DNA of 64,000 nt from Akkermansia sp. Its GTDB lineage: Bacteria > Verrucomicrobiota > Verrucomicrobiia > Verrucomicrobiales > Akkermansiaceae. Made by a program: the position numbers and the translations under genes. This document shows, one piece after another, positions 8,175-15,278 of this stretch. The stretch spans positions 1 to 64,000 of the forward strand of contig JAFYUJ010000009.1 of the NCBI GenBank assembly GCA_017558555.1. The letters are read 5' to 3'. How positions within the stretch are numbered: position 1 is the first letter of the stretch; each line of letters opens with the position of its first letter. The notes under the pieces are model-generated. The model was not told the DNA's origin, searched no databases, and saw only the letters and a list, made by a program, of their open reading frames with translations.

Positions 8175-8212
8175 GAACGGCACCACATGCGTAAGACGCT
8201 GTGGAGCCGTTC
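8175..8212 (-). terminator. Hairpin terminator between convergent lnt and infC
   Basis: A long near-perfect stem made of GAACGGC, CCACA and GCG arms pairing with their complements around a TAAGA loop. On the minus strand it is followed by a T-rich tract (TTCTTTTAATCTGTTTTA), so it most likely ends the thrS-infC transcript. It may also stop lnt transcripts. Confidence 0.75.
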
Positions 8213-8238
8213 GTATAAAGGGGCAAAAAGCCGAAGTA

Positions 8239-8892
8239 TCAAGCCTCATCCTCGGCGTCGAACTCATCGGATTCGACATCGAAGTCTTCGTCTTCGTACT
8301 TCTTGAACTTCTTGACACGCTGGTTGGCAGGAAGCGGAGAGAGCACCATGGTCACCGTGTTGCCGGCAAGCTTGGCGGCCTGGTCCACCTGGCCCATTGT
8401 CTTCATGTCTTCCACTACCTTGGCCATCACCTCCAGACCCAGCTGCTGGTGGGCATTCTCACGCCCGCGGAAGCGGAGTTGGAAACGCACCTTGTGCCCG
8501 TGGTCCAAGAACTGCTCCGTACGGCTCATCTTGACATTGTAGTCATTCACGTCCGTACCGATGCGGAGCTTAATCTCCTTCATGCGCACCGTCTTGGCCT
8601 TGTTGTTCTTCTGCAACTTGGCCTGCATGTACTTGTATTTACCGTAGTCGATGAGACGGCATACGGGGGGATCGGCATTGGGGGCCACCTCTACGAGGTC
8701 GAGGCCGATTTCCTTGGCCTTGGCAAGAGCATCGCGTGTAGCCATGACACCGAGCTGGTCACCCTTTGCGGTGACAACGCGGACGCGGGGAGCGCGGATT
8801 CTGTCATTGACGCGAATTTGCGGTGCTTTATTGGACTGATCGCGACGATTGTTGCGATTGCCTTGGGGTGTGTTTTTCTGTGGGGCTGGCAC
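8239..8892 (-). CDS. infC: Translation initiation factor IF-3
   Basis: A 217-residue IF-3. It has an N-terminal domain with IRVNDRIRAPRVRV, a basic linker and a C-terminal domain with IKLRIGTDVNDYNVKMSRTEQFLDHGHKV spread over residues 95-125. An acidic C-terminal tail (EDEDFDVESDEFDAEDEA-like) is longer than in E. coli. The start is read as GTG at 8892; the frame is closed by a stop 12 codons upstream and no ATG is available, so a non-AUG start is certain. An ATT codon at residue 26 is an alternative. It lies 88 bases after thrS, the classic thrS-infC order. A rare start codon is the usual basis of IF-3 autoregulation. Confidence 0.93.
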   Translation of the reverse strand: MPAPQKNTPQGNRNNRRDQSNKAPQIRVNDRIRAPRVRVVTAKGDQLGVMATRDALAKAKEIGLDLVEVAPNADPPVCRLIDYGKYKYMQAKLQKNNKAKTVRMKEIKLRIGTDVNDYNVKMSRTEQFLDHGHKVRFQLRFRGRENAHQQLGLEVMAKVVEDMKTMGQVDQAAKLAGNTVTMVLSPLPANQRVKKFKKYEDEDFDVESDEFDAEDEA

Positions 8893-8924
8893 TTGAGTGT
8901 GTGTTGTTGTTTGTCTGGTGTGTT
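8893..8924 (-). promoter_or_regulatory. A/C-only leader before the infC GTG start, no Shine-Dalgarno
   Basis: On the coding strand the bases just before the GTG are almost entirely A and C (repeats of ACA, CAA and CAC). No purine-rich ribosome-binding site is present, so the start region should be unstructured. Confidence 0.5.
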
Positions 8925-8980
8925 TCTAGGTAGTGAACAGAGAGCGCCGCGTTGGGCACCCTCTGCTCAAAGGGGGTAAA

Positions 8981-10906
8981 TCAGGCTTCCGTCTCCTTCT
9001 TCTCGGGGGTGAAAGCGGGAGCAATCAGGCGGGCATCAATTTCTGCCTGGAGAGCGTCTACGAACTCATCCACCGTCATGGTGCCGATGACATCCAGCTC
9101 ACGGTGGCGGATGGAGACCTTGCCTTCTTCCGCTTCGCGCTGGCCGACCACTACCATGTAGGGCACGCGATCCAGGCGAGCATTGCGAATCTTGGCGCCA
9201 ATCTTATCGGGGGCATCATCGAGCTTCACGCGCACAAACTTGGAAGCAAGCTTGGCACGCACCTGCTCGGCAAAGTCGGCCACCTTGTCGGAGATGGGCA
9301 GCACGCGCACCTGCTCGGGAGCAAGCCAAGTGGGGAACTTGCCGGCAAAGTGCTCGATGAGCAAGCCAGTAAAGCGCTCCATGGAGCCGAAGGGGGCGCG
9401 GTGAATCATCACCGGGCGGTGGGGCTTGTTGTCTGCACCGGTGTAGGTGAGGTCGAAGCGCTCAGGCAGGTTGTAGTCCACCTGCACGGTGCCCAGCTGC
9501 CAGTCGCGGCCAATCACGTCGCGCACGATGAAGTCAATCTTGGGGCCATAGAAGGCAGCTTCGTTCTCAGCTTCAATGAAGTCGAATCCATTTTCGGTAA
9601 GCACCTCGCGCAGGGCCTGTTCGGAGAGTTTCCAGTTCTCTACCGAGCCCACATATTTGGGGTCAGAGCAATCCTTATCGCGCAGAGAAAGACGCACGCG
9701 GTAATCGTTCATCTGGAGCGTACCGAGGATGTGCTTCACAATGCCGATGCACTGCTGCACTTCCTGCTTAATCTGGTCGGGGCGGCAGAAGATGTGAGCA
9801 TCGTCCTGAGTAAAGCCACGCACGCGGGTCATGCCACCCAGCTCGCCACTCTGCTCCCAGCGATACACTGTGCCGAACTCTGCCAGACGCACAGGCAAAT
9901 CGCGGTAGGAGTGCGGGTCATTGGCGTAGATACGGATGTGGTGCGGGCAGTTCATGGGCTTGAGCATGAAGCCGCTGATAGTCTTGGTGTCCAGTGCATT
10001 GAACAAGTCTGCACAGGAGGCATTTTCATCGCGCAGGCGCTTGAAATCGTCCGGATCAGGGATGGGCGGGAACTGGCTTTCCTTGTAGTGTTCCCAGTGG
10101 CCGCTGGTCATGTACAAATCCAGCTTACCGATGTTGGGGGTATACACCTGAGAATAGCCGATGCGGTCGAGTTCCTCGGTGATGAAATCCTGCAATTCGC
10201 GGCGAATGATAGCGCCCTTGGGCTTCCAGAGGATGAGGCCCTGCCCCACCATTTCGTCAATGGCGAAAAGCCCCAGCTCACGGCCAAGGCGACGATGGTC
10301 ACGCTTCTTGGCTTCTTCCAGACGAGCCAGATGCTCATCCAGCTGAGTGCGGTTGGGGAAACAGGTACCATAAATGCGCTGCAGGCGGGGGCCGGAAGCA
10401 TCACCCATGTAGTAAGCAGAGGCCACGCTCATCACCTTGAATGCCTTGCAGTTGCCGGTACGGCCTACGTGGGGGCCGGCGCAAAGGTCAGTAAACTCAC
10501 CGTTGCGGTAAATGGAAATTTCCTCCCCTTCGGGGATGCGGTTGAGCAAATCTACCTTGAACTTGGAGGGAACGGCGCGGGGGCCGGATGCGCCCAGCTC
10601 ACCGCTCTGAGCCAGCTGCATAGCCTCATCGCGAGTGACGGTGATGCGCTCGAATGTCTGGTTTTCCTTGACGATTTTCTTCATCTCGGCCTCAATCTGC
10701 TCAAACTCGGCAGTGGAGATGTTGTGGTCAAGTTCAATATCATAGTAGAAGCCATTTTCCACAGCGGGACCGGCGGCAAGCTGAGCCTGGGGCCAGATTC
10801 GGCAGATGGCTGCGGCGAGTACGTGCGCACATGAGTGGCGCAGACGCTCCAAATCGCTGGCTTGATTTCGTTCTTCTAAAGTCTTGCGTTCTTTTTGTTC
10901 AGACAT
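8981..10906 (-). CDS. thrS: Threonyl-tRNA synthetase
   Basis: A 641-residue class II synthetase that charges tRNA-Thr. The editing-domain signature is near the start (RHSCAHVLAAA), and the catalytic core follows with YMTSGHWEHYKESQF, MKPMNCPHHI, YRDLPVRLAEFG and RVRGFTQDDAHIFC. The MIHRAPFGSMERF motif and a C-terminal anticodon-binding domain complete it. It lacks the N-terminal TGS domain: the editing signature begins at residue 20, so it is shorter in that respect than E. coli ThrRS. It heads the thrS-infC operon with a promoter upstream. Confidence 0.95.
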   Translation of the reverse strand: MSEQKERKTLEERNQASDLERLRHSCAHVLAAAICRIWPQAQLAAGPAVENGFYYDIELDHNISTAEFEQIEAEMKKIVKENQTFERITVTRDEAMQLAQSGELGASGPRAVPSKFKVDLLNRIPEGEEISIYRNGEFTDLCAGPHVGRTGNCKAFKVMSVASAYYMGDASGPRLQRIYGTCFPNRTQLDEHLARLEEAKKRDHRRLGRELGLFAIDEMVGQGLILWKPKGAIIRRELQDFITEELDRIGYSQVYTPNIGKLDLYMTSGHWEHYKESQFPPIPDPDDFKRLRDENASCADLFNALDTKTISGFMLKPMNCPHHIRIYANDPHSYRDLPVRLAEFGTVYRWEQSGELGGMTRVRGFTQDDAHIFCRPDQIKQEVQQCIGIVKHILGTLQMNDYRVRLSLRDKDCSDPKYVGSVENWKLSEQALREVLTENGFDFIEAENEAAFYGPKIDFIVRDVIGRDWQLGTVQVDYNLPERFDLTYTGADNKPHRPVMIHRAPFGSMERFTGLLIEHFAGKFPTWLAPEQVRVLPISDKVADFAEQVRAKLASKFVRVKLDDAPDKIGAKIRNARLDRVPYMVVVGQREAEEGKVSIRHRELDVIGTMTVDEFVDALQAEIDARLIAPAFTPEKKETEA

Positions 10907-10926
10907 ATCTTACAAAGTGAGCCCTT

Positions 10927-10955
10927 AATATCGCCCTTTCGAGCGGATTTTTCAA
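10927..10955 (-). promoter_or_regulatory. Putative thrS promoter
   Basis: On the minus strand, TTGAAA, 17 bases and GATATT, about 20 bases before the thrS ATG. Confidence 0.55.
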
Positions 10956-11001
10956 GCATAATCAATGCCACCAAGTATTTTTTTCTGATTGAGGCGCTGA
11001 T

Positions 11002-11889
11002 TTACTTCTTTTTGCGTTTACGATAACCGGGTAATCCACCTTTCGTGGCGCGGCGAAGGGTGCGGATGGAATTGGCTCTGATCTTGAGCCGGCGCAGGGG
11101 GGATGTTAACCAGTGAATCATGCCGGACAATGTACCATAGCCATGCGGATTTTCCCTGCAAGTGTATGAATCGCCGCATGAGGCCTCCCCGGATATGTCA
11201 GATTTCTCATCACTCTGGCAAAACATCACCGGAAGAATGGCATAGATGGAAACACCGGGCATAGCCGATACGTAGTCGCGGTAAAATACATCAACAGCTC
11301 GATATCGGGCCAGCCATTCCCACACGTTGTCTTCCGTAGGCAGATGAGCCAAAAGGCGCTCATACATAGACTCAGGCAAGAGGTATGCATGCGTTGCCAA
11401 GGCGCCTTCAATGGCCCAAACAGCACAATCATCTCCCGATAGGTGCTTTCGGCCATAAGGTGTCGGGCGGTTGAAGCCTAAATACAACATGTAATCACCC
11501 TTCAATTGCAACAGAGCCTCGCGAAGCAACTTCTCCGCGCCCGCTACTGCATCATACGCGGCATCATCCTCCAAAATCAGCACATTGCGCCATCCTTTTT
11601 GGCGCGCATACTCAATGGCGCGGCGATGAGACAACGCGCACCCCGCCGTCCCCCCCCAAAACGGTGCACGTTCGCCCGTTTTTTCCGAGAACCAGGGAGC
11701 TTTGCCATAATCCTGCAACTGGCGACCGGCCACAGCCGACAGACGTTCCACTTTATCGGCAGGCAAATAACACCCACTCTGCTCCATAAATGACGTGAAG
11801 CGTTGTGGGCTGGTATCCATGTTGATGACCAGAATCCCGTCAATCAAGCTCCAGCAGGTATCAGGCGTTGGTGCGTCCATAATCATCAT
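11002..11889 (-). CDS. Glycosyltransferase family 25 protein (LPS/surface glycan)
   Basis: About 295 residues. The GT25 core is visible: ILVINMDTSPQRFTSF at the start, then GCALSHRRAIEYA and NVLILEDDAAYD, where the ED pair is the metal-binding acidic motif. Members add galactose, glucose or similar sugars to LPS core or glycoproteins. The C-terminus is strongly basic. Several starts are possible (11889, 11886, 11880); all overlap the preceding cupin gene by about 20-29 bases, implying coupling. It is last in a four-gene cluster of nucleotide-sugar and glycan genes. Confidence 0.8.
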   Translation of the reverse strand: MMIMDAPTPDTCWSLIDGILVINMDTSPQRFTSFMEQSGCYLPADKVERLSAVAGRQLQDYGKAPWFSEKTGERAPFWGGTAGCALSHRRAIEYARQKGWRNVLILEDDAAYDAVAGAEKLLREALLQLKGDYMLYLGFNRPTPYGRKHLSGDDCAVWAIEGALATHAYLLPESMYERLLAHLPTEDNVWEWLARYRAVDVFYRDYVSAMPGVSIYAILPVMFCQSDEKSDISGEASCGDSYTCRENPHGYGTLSGMIHWLTSPLRRLKIRANSIRTLRRATKGGLPGYRKRKKK

Positions 11890-12238
11890 TAAATCGTTCG
11901 ATGTCTTCCTCAGAGAGATAATCACCCATTTGCACTTCAATCAACGCCAGGGGTTGATTGCTTTCATTGCTCAGGCGGTGCATGCTGCGGCAAGGAATGA
12001 TTGTGGATTCACCCACACGCAGATGTGTCACCGCGCCCTCGCAAAAAACGGTTGCCACGCCCTCCGTCACAATCCAACGCTCCGTGCGGTGCTGGTGCCG
12101 CTGCAAAGAAATACGTCCCCCCGGGCGAAGGAAAAGCTTTTTGACGACCACATGAGACTGCAAATCGAGCACTTGCCACTCACCCCACGGGCGTTCCCCG
12201 CGTTCACCTACCGTATATGTTGTGTACGACTCACTCAT
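11861..12238 (-). CDS. Cupin, mannose-6-phosphate isomerase type II-like domain
   Basis: A 125-residue single cupin matching the C-terminal isomerase domain of bifunctional PMI/GMP enzymes. Visible motifs are RPWGEWQVLD, VKKLFLRPGGRISLQRHQHRTERW and the closing CRSMHRLSNE. Histidines in HQHR and a conserved E form the metal site. Stand-alone domains of this type isomerise fructose-6-phosphate to mannose-6-phosphate, or act on related sugar phosphates. The guanylyltransferase half is encoded separately (manC at 46990). It overlaps the 3' end of the nucleotidyltransferase gene and the start of the GT25 gene. Confidence 0.75.
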   Translation of the reverse strand: MSESYTTYTVGERGERPWGEWQVLDLQSHVVVKKLFLRPGGRISLQRHQHRTERWIVTEGVATVFCEGAVTHLRVGESTIIPCRSMHRLSNESNQPLALIEVQMGDYLSEEDIERFNDDYGRTNA

Positions 12239-12654
12239 TTTTTCAAAGTTTCACGGATGCTGGTTGTTGAGCGCTGAGGTAATCCTGCATGAGGAATGCG
12301 CGAACTGGTAACGTAGCGAATCCCCTTGGCTTCCACAAACGCACGTTTCTCATCGCTTGTGCCATCGGCATTCACAAAGAAAATATCCGGCTTTACCTCA
12401 TCCAGCAGTGGTGCAAAATCCAGGATTTTTCCGGTATCCGGGCCAATGTACACTTTTTTAACGAAGCGAATCGCTTCCAGCATATACTTACGCTCCTGCT
12501 CTGTGTACATGGTCTTGCGGTTCTTGAGTTGCCACACGGTCTCATCAGAGCCCAGCGACACATACACATCCCCATAACTGGCAGCTTCTTCCAAAAAAGC
12601 GATGTGGCCGCTATGCAGCACATCAAAACACCCGGATACAAAAACTTTTGGCAT
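12235..12654 (-). CDS. HIGH-type nucleotidyltransferase (HldE-C/TagD-like)
   Basis: A 139-residue cytidylyl/adenylyltransferase fold. The nucleotide-binding motif is GCFDVLHSGHIAFLEEA, and the later RTSxIR-type motif appears as RSTTSIRETL. It should join a nucleotide to a small phosphorylated substrate such as heptose-1-phosphate or glycerol-3-phosphate. It is paralogous to the N-terminal half of the fusion protein immediately upstream, 19 bases away. Two such enzymes in a row with a GHMP kinase and a PMI-like cupin suggest a dedicated activated-sugar pathway; the substrate cannot be read from sequence. Confidence 0.78.
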   Translation of the reverse strand: MPKVFVSGCFDVLHSGHIAFLEEAASYGDVYVSLGSDETVWQLKNRKTMYTEQERKYMLEAIRFVKKVYIGPDTGKILDFAPLLDEVKPDIFFVNADGTSDEKRAFVEAKGIRYVTSSRIPHAGLPQRSTTSIRETLKK

Positions 12655-12673
12655 GTCTGACAATAAAAAGAAA

Positions 12674-13828
12674 TTAACGAATGACCCCGGCAGCGCGAAG
12701 TCGCTCCAGATACTCGGGTTCCCACGGCACCTGTTCGTCCTTACCGAAGGTACGGCAATAGGGTTCCACCGGATACAAATCTGCACATGAAGCCAAGGCA
12801 GCAGCTCGGTCTTCTTCCGTTTCGTACAGATAAACAGCATAGCCACCATGACCACCACCGCAATACTTGTGTGCCAAAGATTCGCCTATGCGCTCGAGTG
12901 GCTGCATACCCTCATCCAGCTGCAATTGATAGCTCAACTGAACAGCCACCGCCAAAACAGTAATATCTTGCTGCAACACGCCCAAGCGAGCCACTCGCGC
13001 AGCCTTGGCTATTTTGGCAAAATTGCGTTCCAATGCAGCCAGCCCCGGAGTATCATGTTTGATGCGTGTATCGAACACAGCCATCCTTCCTCTCAAGAAA
13101 GCACCCGTATTCTTGAAATCCAACTCAGGGTGCTTGCCGGATTTCCATACGCAGGCGCCGGTCTCAGCAATAACGGCAGGGTCTTGCCAGCCCACGCCCA
13201 ACCCAAGCTCCGAGCGAACAGGATCCCATCCATTCAGCACACTCCAACCACCACTTCCGCCCAAGCCGGCCCCTTGCCGGTAATTCCACTCCTTGAGTGA
13301 AACGGTGGGTGATATGGAACAATTAACAATGAACTCTCCGGGAATGGCATTGGACGGCACATCGAGCCAACCGCCCGCAAAATCAACTCGCAACGGCACA
13401 TGTGCCGGAGCCTTGATTCGCTCCACAACCTGTGTGCAGCTTGATTGATGGCCGGCAGGAACCGTCTTTTCAAGGACAACAAACTCCACCCCACATTCTG
13501 CACACAACTGGCGCTTTGCCTCGGTGTACAAATCATCCGTCGTCACCACCAGCACATCGGGCTTGCTCTGCATAAAGGCAGATTTGAATGACAAATCCCT
13601 GTCCTCATCAGTGGAAAGAATAACCTCGTCTATCAAATCGATGGCATTGAGCAAAGCCAACTTGTCGGCATCTTCCAGAACGGATTTTTTATCATACAAA
13701 CGCCACAGCAAATCCGCCGGAGGGAATGATACAATCAAATAATCTCCCAATGCCCGGGCATCGCGAAAAAACTGAATGTGCCCTGCATGCAACACATTGA
13801 ACGCCCCGGAGACAAATACTTTTTTCAT
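12674..13828 (-). CDS. Fused nucleotidyltransferase - GHMP sugar kinase
   Basis: A 384-residue two-domain protein. Residues 1-130 are a HIGH-type nucleotidyltransferase (GAFNVLHAGH, with HAGH at 14-17). Residues 140-384 are a GHMP kinase: RVDFAGGWLDVPSNA at 147 is the substrate loop seen in HddA-like heptose kinases and fucokinases. The ATP loop is GAGLGGSGGWS near 187, where the usual GLGSSS is altered, and the last motif is KYCGGGHGGYAVYL. The pairing predicts phosphorylation of a sugar at C1 and then transfer to a nucleotide in one polypeptide. Start at ATG 13828. It is first in the glycan cluster. Confidence 0.78.
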   Translation of the reverse strand: MKKVFVSGAFNVLHAGHIQFFRDARALGDYLIVSFPPADLLWRLYDKKSVLEDADKLALLNAIDLIDEVILSTDEDRDLSFKSAFMQSKPDVLVVTTDDLYTEAKRQLCAECGVEFVVLEKTVPAGHQSSCTQVVERIKAPAHVPLRVDFAGGWLDVPSNAIPGEFIVNCSISPTVSLKEWNYRQGAGLGGSGGWSVLNGWDPVRSELGLGVGWQDPAVIAETGACVWKSGKHPELDFKNTGAFLRGRMAVFDTRIKHDTPGLAALERNFAKIAKAARVARLGVLQQDITVLAVAVQLSYQLQLDEGMQPLERIGESLAHKYCGGGHGGYAVYLYETEEDRAAALASCADLYPVEPYCRTFGKDEQVPWEPEYLERLRAAGVIR

Positions 13829-13835
13829 ATCTGAA

Positions 13836-13864
13836 ATGTTAGTTACATAAACAAGCGCGGCCAA
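13836..13864 (-). promoter_or_regulatory. Putative promoter of the nucleotidyltransferase/GT25 cluster
   Basis: On the minus strand, TTGGCC, 17 bases and TAACAT, 7 bases before the ATG at 13828. It overlaps the terminator hairpin of the upstream operon. Confidence 0.45.
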
Positions 13865-13880
13865 AACAGACCGCGCTTGT
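13851..13880 (-). terminator. Terminator after the YqjK-like gene
   Basis: A perfect 10-base stem ACAAGCGCGG / CCGCGCTTGT around a 10-base loop, followed on the minus strand by TTTATGT. It is 20 bases after the stop of the upstream gene. Confidence 0.7.
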
Positions 13881-13900
13881 TTCTCGAGAAATAATCAATT

Positions 13901-14266
13901 TTATTTTTCCAGACCAATCCAACGGAAAAACAGGCGAGCCGGGTGCAAACGAAGCAAACGCTGTCCAAGCTCACCCTGCATGGCCTGCTGGCGCAACCAC
14001 GGTAAGAACACAAGAGTCAGCAACTGAGCCACCAGGTAACGGCCAACACTTTGGGGTGTGTTATGCTGAGGGACGTGTTGAGCAACCGGCTTCTTGCTAC
14101 GGCGAAGAAGACTCAACACGCCAACAGCAGCAGCACCGGCAGCAGCCACAACAGAATACTTCACCACTTTGCCGGAAAGCGGCACAAGCGCCACACAACG
14201 CTCCACCCCTTTCCCGGCAGATTCAGCGGCATTTATCATCTTGAGGCGCGCAACGGAAGAGCGCAT
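13901..14266 (-). CDS. Hypothetical membrane protein (YqjK-like position)
   Basis: About 121 residues from ATG 14266, which overlaps the stop of the YqjE-like gene as TGATG; an ATG at 14305 is also possible. One hydrophobic segment (VVKYSVVAAAGAAAVGVLSLL) is followed by basic residues, and a second hydrophobic stretch (YLVAQLLTLVFLPWL) follows. There is no clear family match. It is third in a trio resembling the yqjD-yqjE-yqjK arrangement, so it probably acts with those membrane/ribosome-associated stress proteins. Confidence 0.6.
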   Translation of the reverse strand: MRSSVARLKMINAAESAGKGVERCVALVPLSGKVVKYSVVAAAGAAAVGVLSLLRRSKKPVAQHVPQHNTPQSVGRYLVAQLLTLVFLPWLRQQAMQGELGQRLLRLHPARLFFRWIGLEK

Positions 14267-14709
14267 CAAGATTTCTTGTTTTCTTTGAGCATTAGCCGGA
14301 TACATTGCACATCATCCTTGAGTTCCTGCATCGTAGCGGGCGCCACAGGGCCGGGCTTGCATTTCAACCCGCACCACAGAGCCACACCACCCAGCAGGAC
14401 GTTGATAAGACATACGACTGCCACTGCCCACAGCCAGCCCAACCACGAGCTGAGCAGCACACAGGCAAAGGCACAAAATACCGCATAAGCGCACAGCAGC
14501 AGGAATACGCCAACTACCAGTGCTGCTATACGGCGAGCCTGTTTCTCACCGTACTCTTTTAACTCCACCTGAAACAACTCCACCAGAGCTTCCAGGTGAT
14601 TTGATGTCTGCAACAGCGCCTCTCGCACATCAGCCAATACTGTACCGCCTTGCTGCTGCAAGGTGGTCAACTTATTTCCTGAATCTCGAGAGAAAAGAGA
14701 CATCCCCAA
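14266..14709 (-). CDS. YqjE-like / phage-holin-superfamily membrane protein
   Basis: A 147-residue protein with an N-terminal amphipathic helix (about 20-55), two adjacent membrane segments (IAALVVGVFLLLCAYAVFCAF and LWAVAVVCLINVLLGGVAL) and a charged cytoplasmic tail. This is the layout of the YqjE/DUF1469 group, which databases label phage holin family although it is a chromosomal stress-associated protein. It lies 32 bases after the YqjD-like gene and overlaps the next gene. Confidence 0.7.
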   Translation of the reverse strand: MGMSLFSRDSGNKLTTLQQQGGTVLADVREALLQTSNHLEALVELFQVELKEYGEKQARRIAALVVGVFLLLCAYAVFCAFACVLLSSWLGWLWAVAVVCLINVLLGGVALWCGLKCKPGPVAPATMQELKDDVQCIRLMLKENKKS

Positions 14710-14741
14710 AGAAAGAACGATTGAGAATCAAATTTATTTAC

Positions 14742-15065
14742 TTAGCGGCGGGAAGAGCCAAGAAGCAAACCAATGATAACACCCACACCCAGGGCACCAA
14801 GCATGCTGCCGGTGGGATTTTCCTTCACATAAGCCTCACTGGCCTTGTGAATATCGCGGGCACGGTTGCAGGTCACATCCCAACCTTCGTTGAGCTGATG
14901 GCGCATATCTTCCGTGTAGTTGCGCACATTCTCCATCTGCACAGCGGTGGCACGACGAATCTTCTCGTACTGCTCACGGGCAAACTCCTGTGCAGCAGCG
15001 AGGCGATTCTGAGAATCAGCAGTGGGAGCGGGAGACACAGTGTCAGTTTTAGCTTCGGTTTCCAT
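14742..15065 (-). CDS. ElaB/YqjD/DUF883 family membrane-anchored protein
   Basis: A 107-residue protein: a disordered N-terminus rich in T, A and P, a long amphipathic helix, then a C-terminal hydrophobic tail (SMLGALGVGVIIGLLLG) ending in SSRR. This matches ElaB/YqjD proteins, whose C-terminal helix anchors them in the inner membrane and whose soluble part can bind ribosomes in stationary phase. The segment AYVKENPTGSMLGALGVGV is the best family signature. It heads the trio and has a promoter upstream. Confidence 0.8.
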   Translation of the reverse strand: METEAKTDTVSPAPTADSQNRLAAAQEFAREQYEKIRRATAVQMENVRNYTEDMRHQLNEGWDVTCNRARDIHKASEAYVKENPTGSMLGALGVGVIIGLLLGSSRR

Positions 15066-15132
15066 AATTGTCTTCTAGTGTTAAGAGTTTCTTCTCGCAA
15101 TGCACACTTTGTGTACTTTGCCTTATTGACAT

Positions 15133-15162
15133 AATGTAACCACAGTTCCGCTCAAAAATCAA
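15133..15162 (-). promoter_or_regulatory. Putative promoter of the YqjD-like trio
   Basis: On the minus strand, TTGATT, 18 bases and TACATT, about 65 bases before the ATG. This leader is unusually long for the window. Confidence 0.45.
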
Positions 15163-15231
15163 GCAATCTTCGCCAAAATGACGAATTTTCCTCTCTCATG
15201 CGCGAATTTTGTGCCATAAACCACAAATGCC

Positions 15232-15260
15232 TTGCAAATACCCCGTAAAATTGCTAAGAT
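15232..15260 (+). promoter_or_regulatory. carA promoter
   Basis: TTGCAA, 17 bases and TAAGAT, 18 bases before the carA ATG. The predicted leader is about 12 bases and has no Shine-Dalgarno. Confidence 0.6.
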
Positions 15261-15278
15261 TTCACGGCTTAAACAATA

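Noticed and set aside
14266..14709. Phage holin suggesting a prophage
   Set aside because: The layout and neighbours match the chromosomal YqjD/YqjE stress proteins; no other phage gene is nearby.
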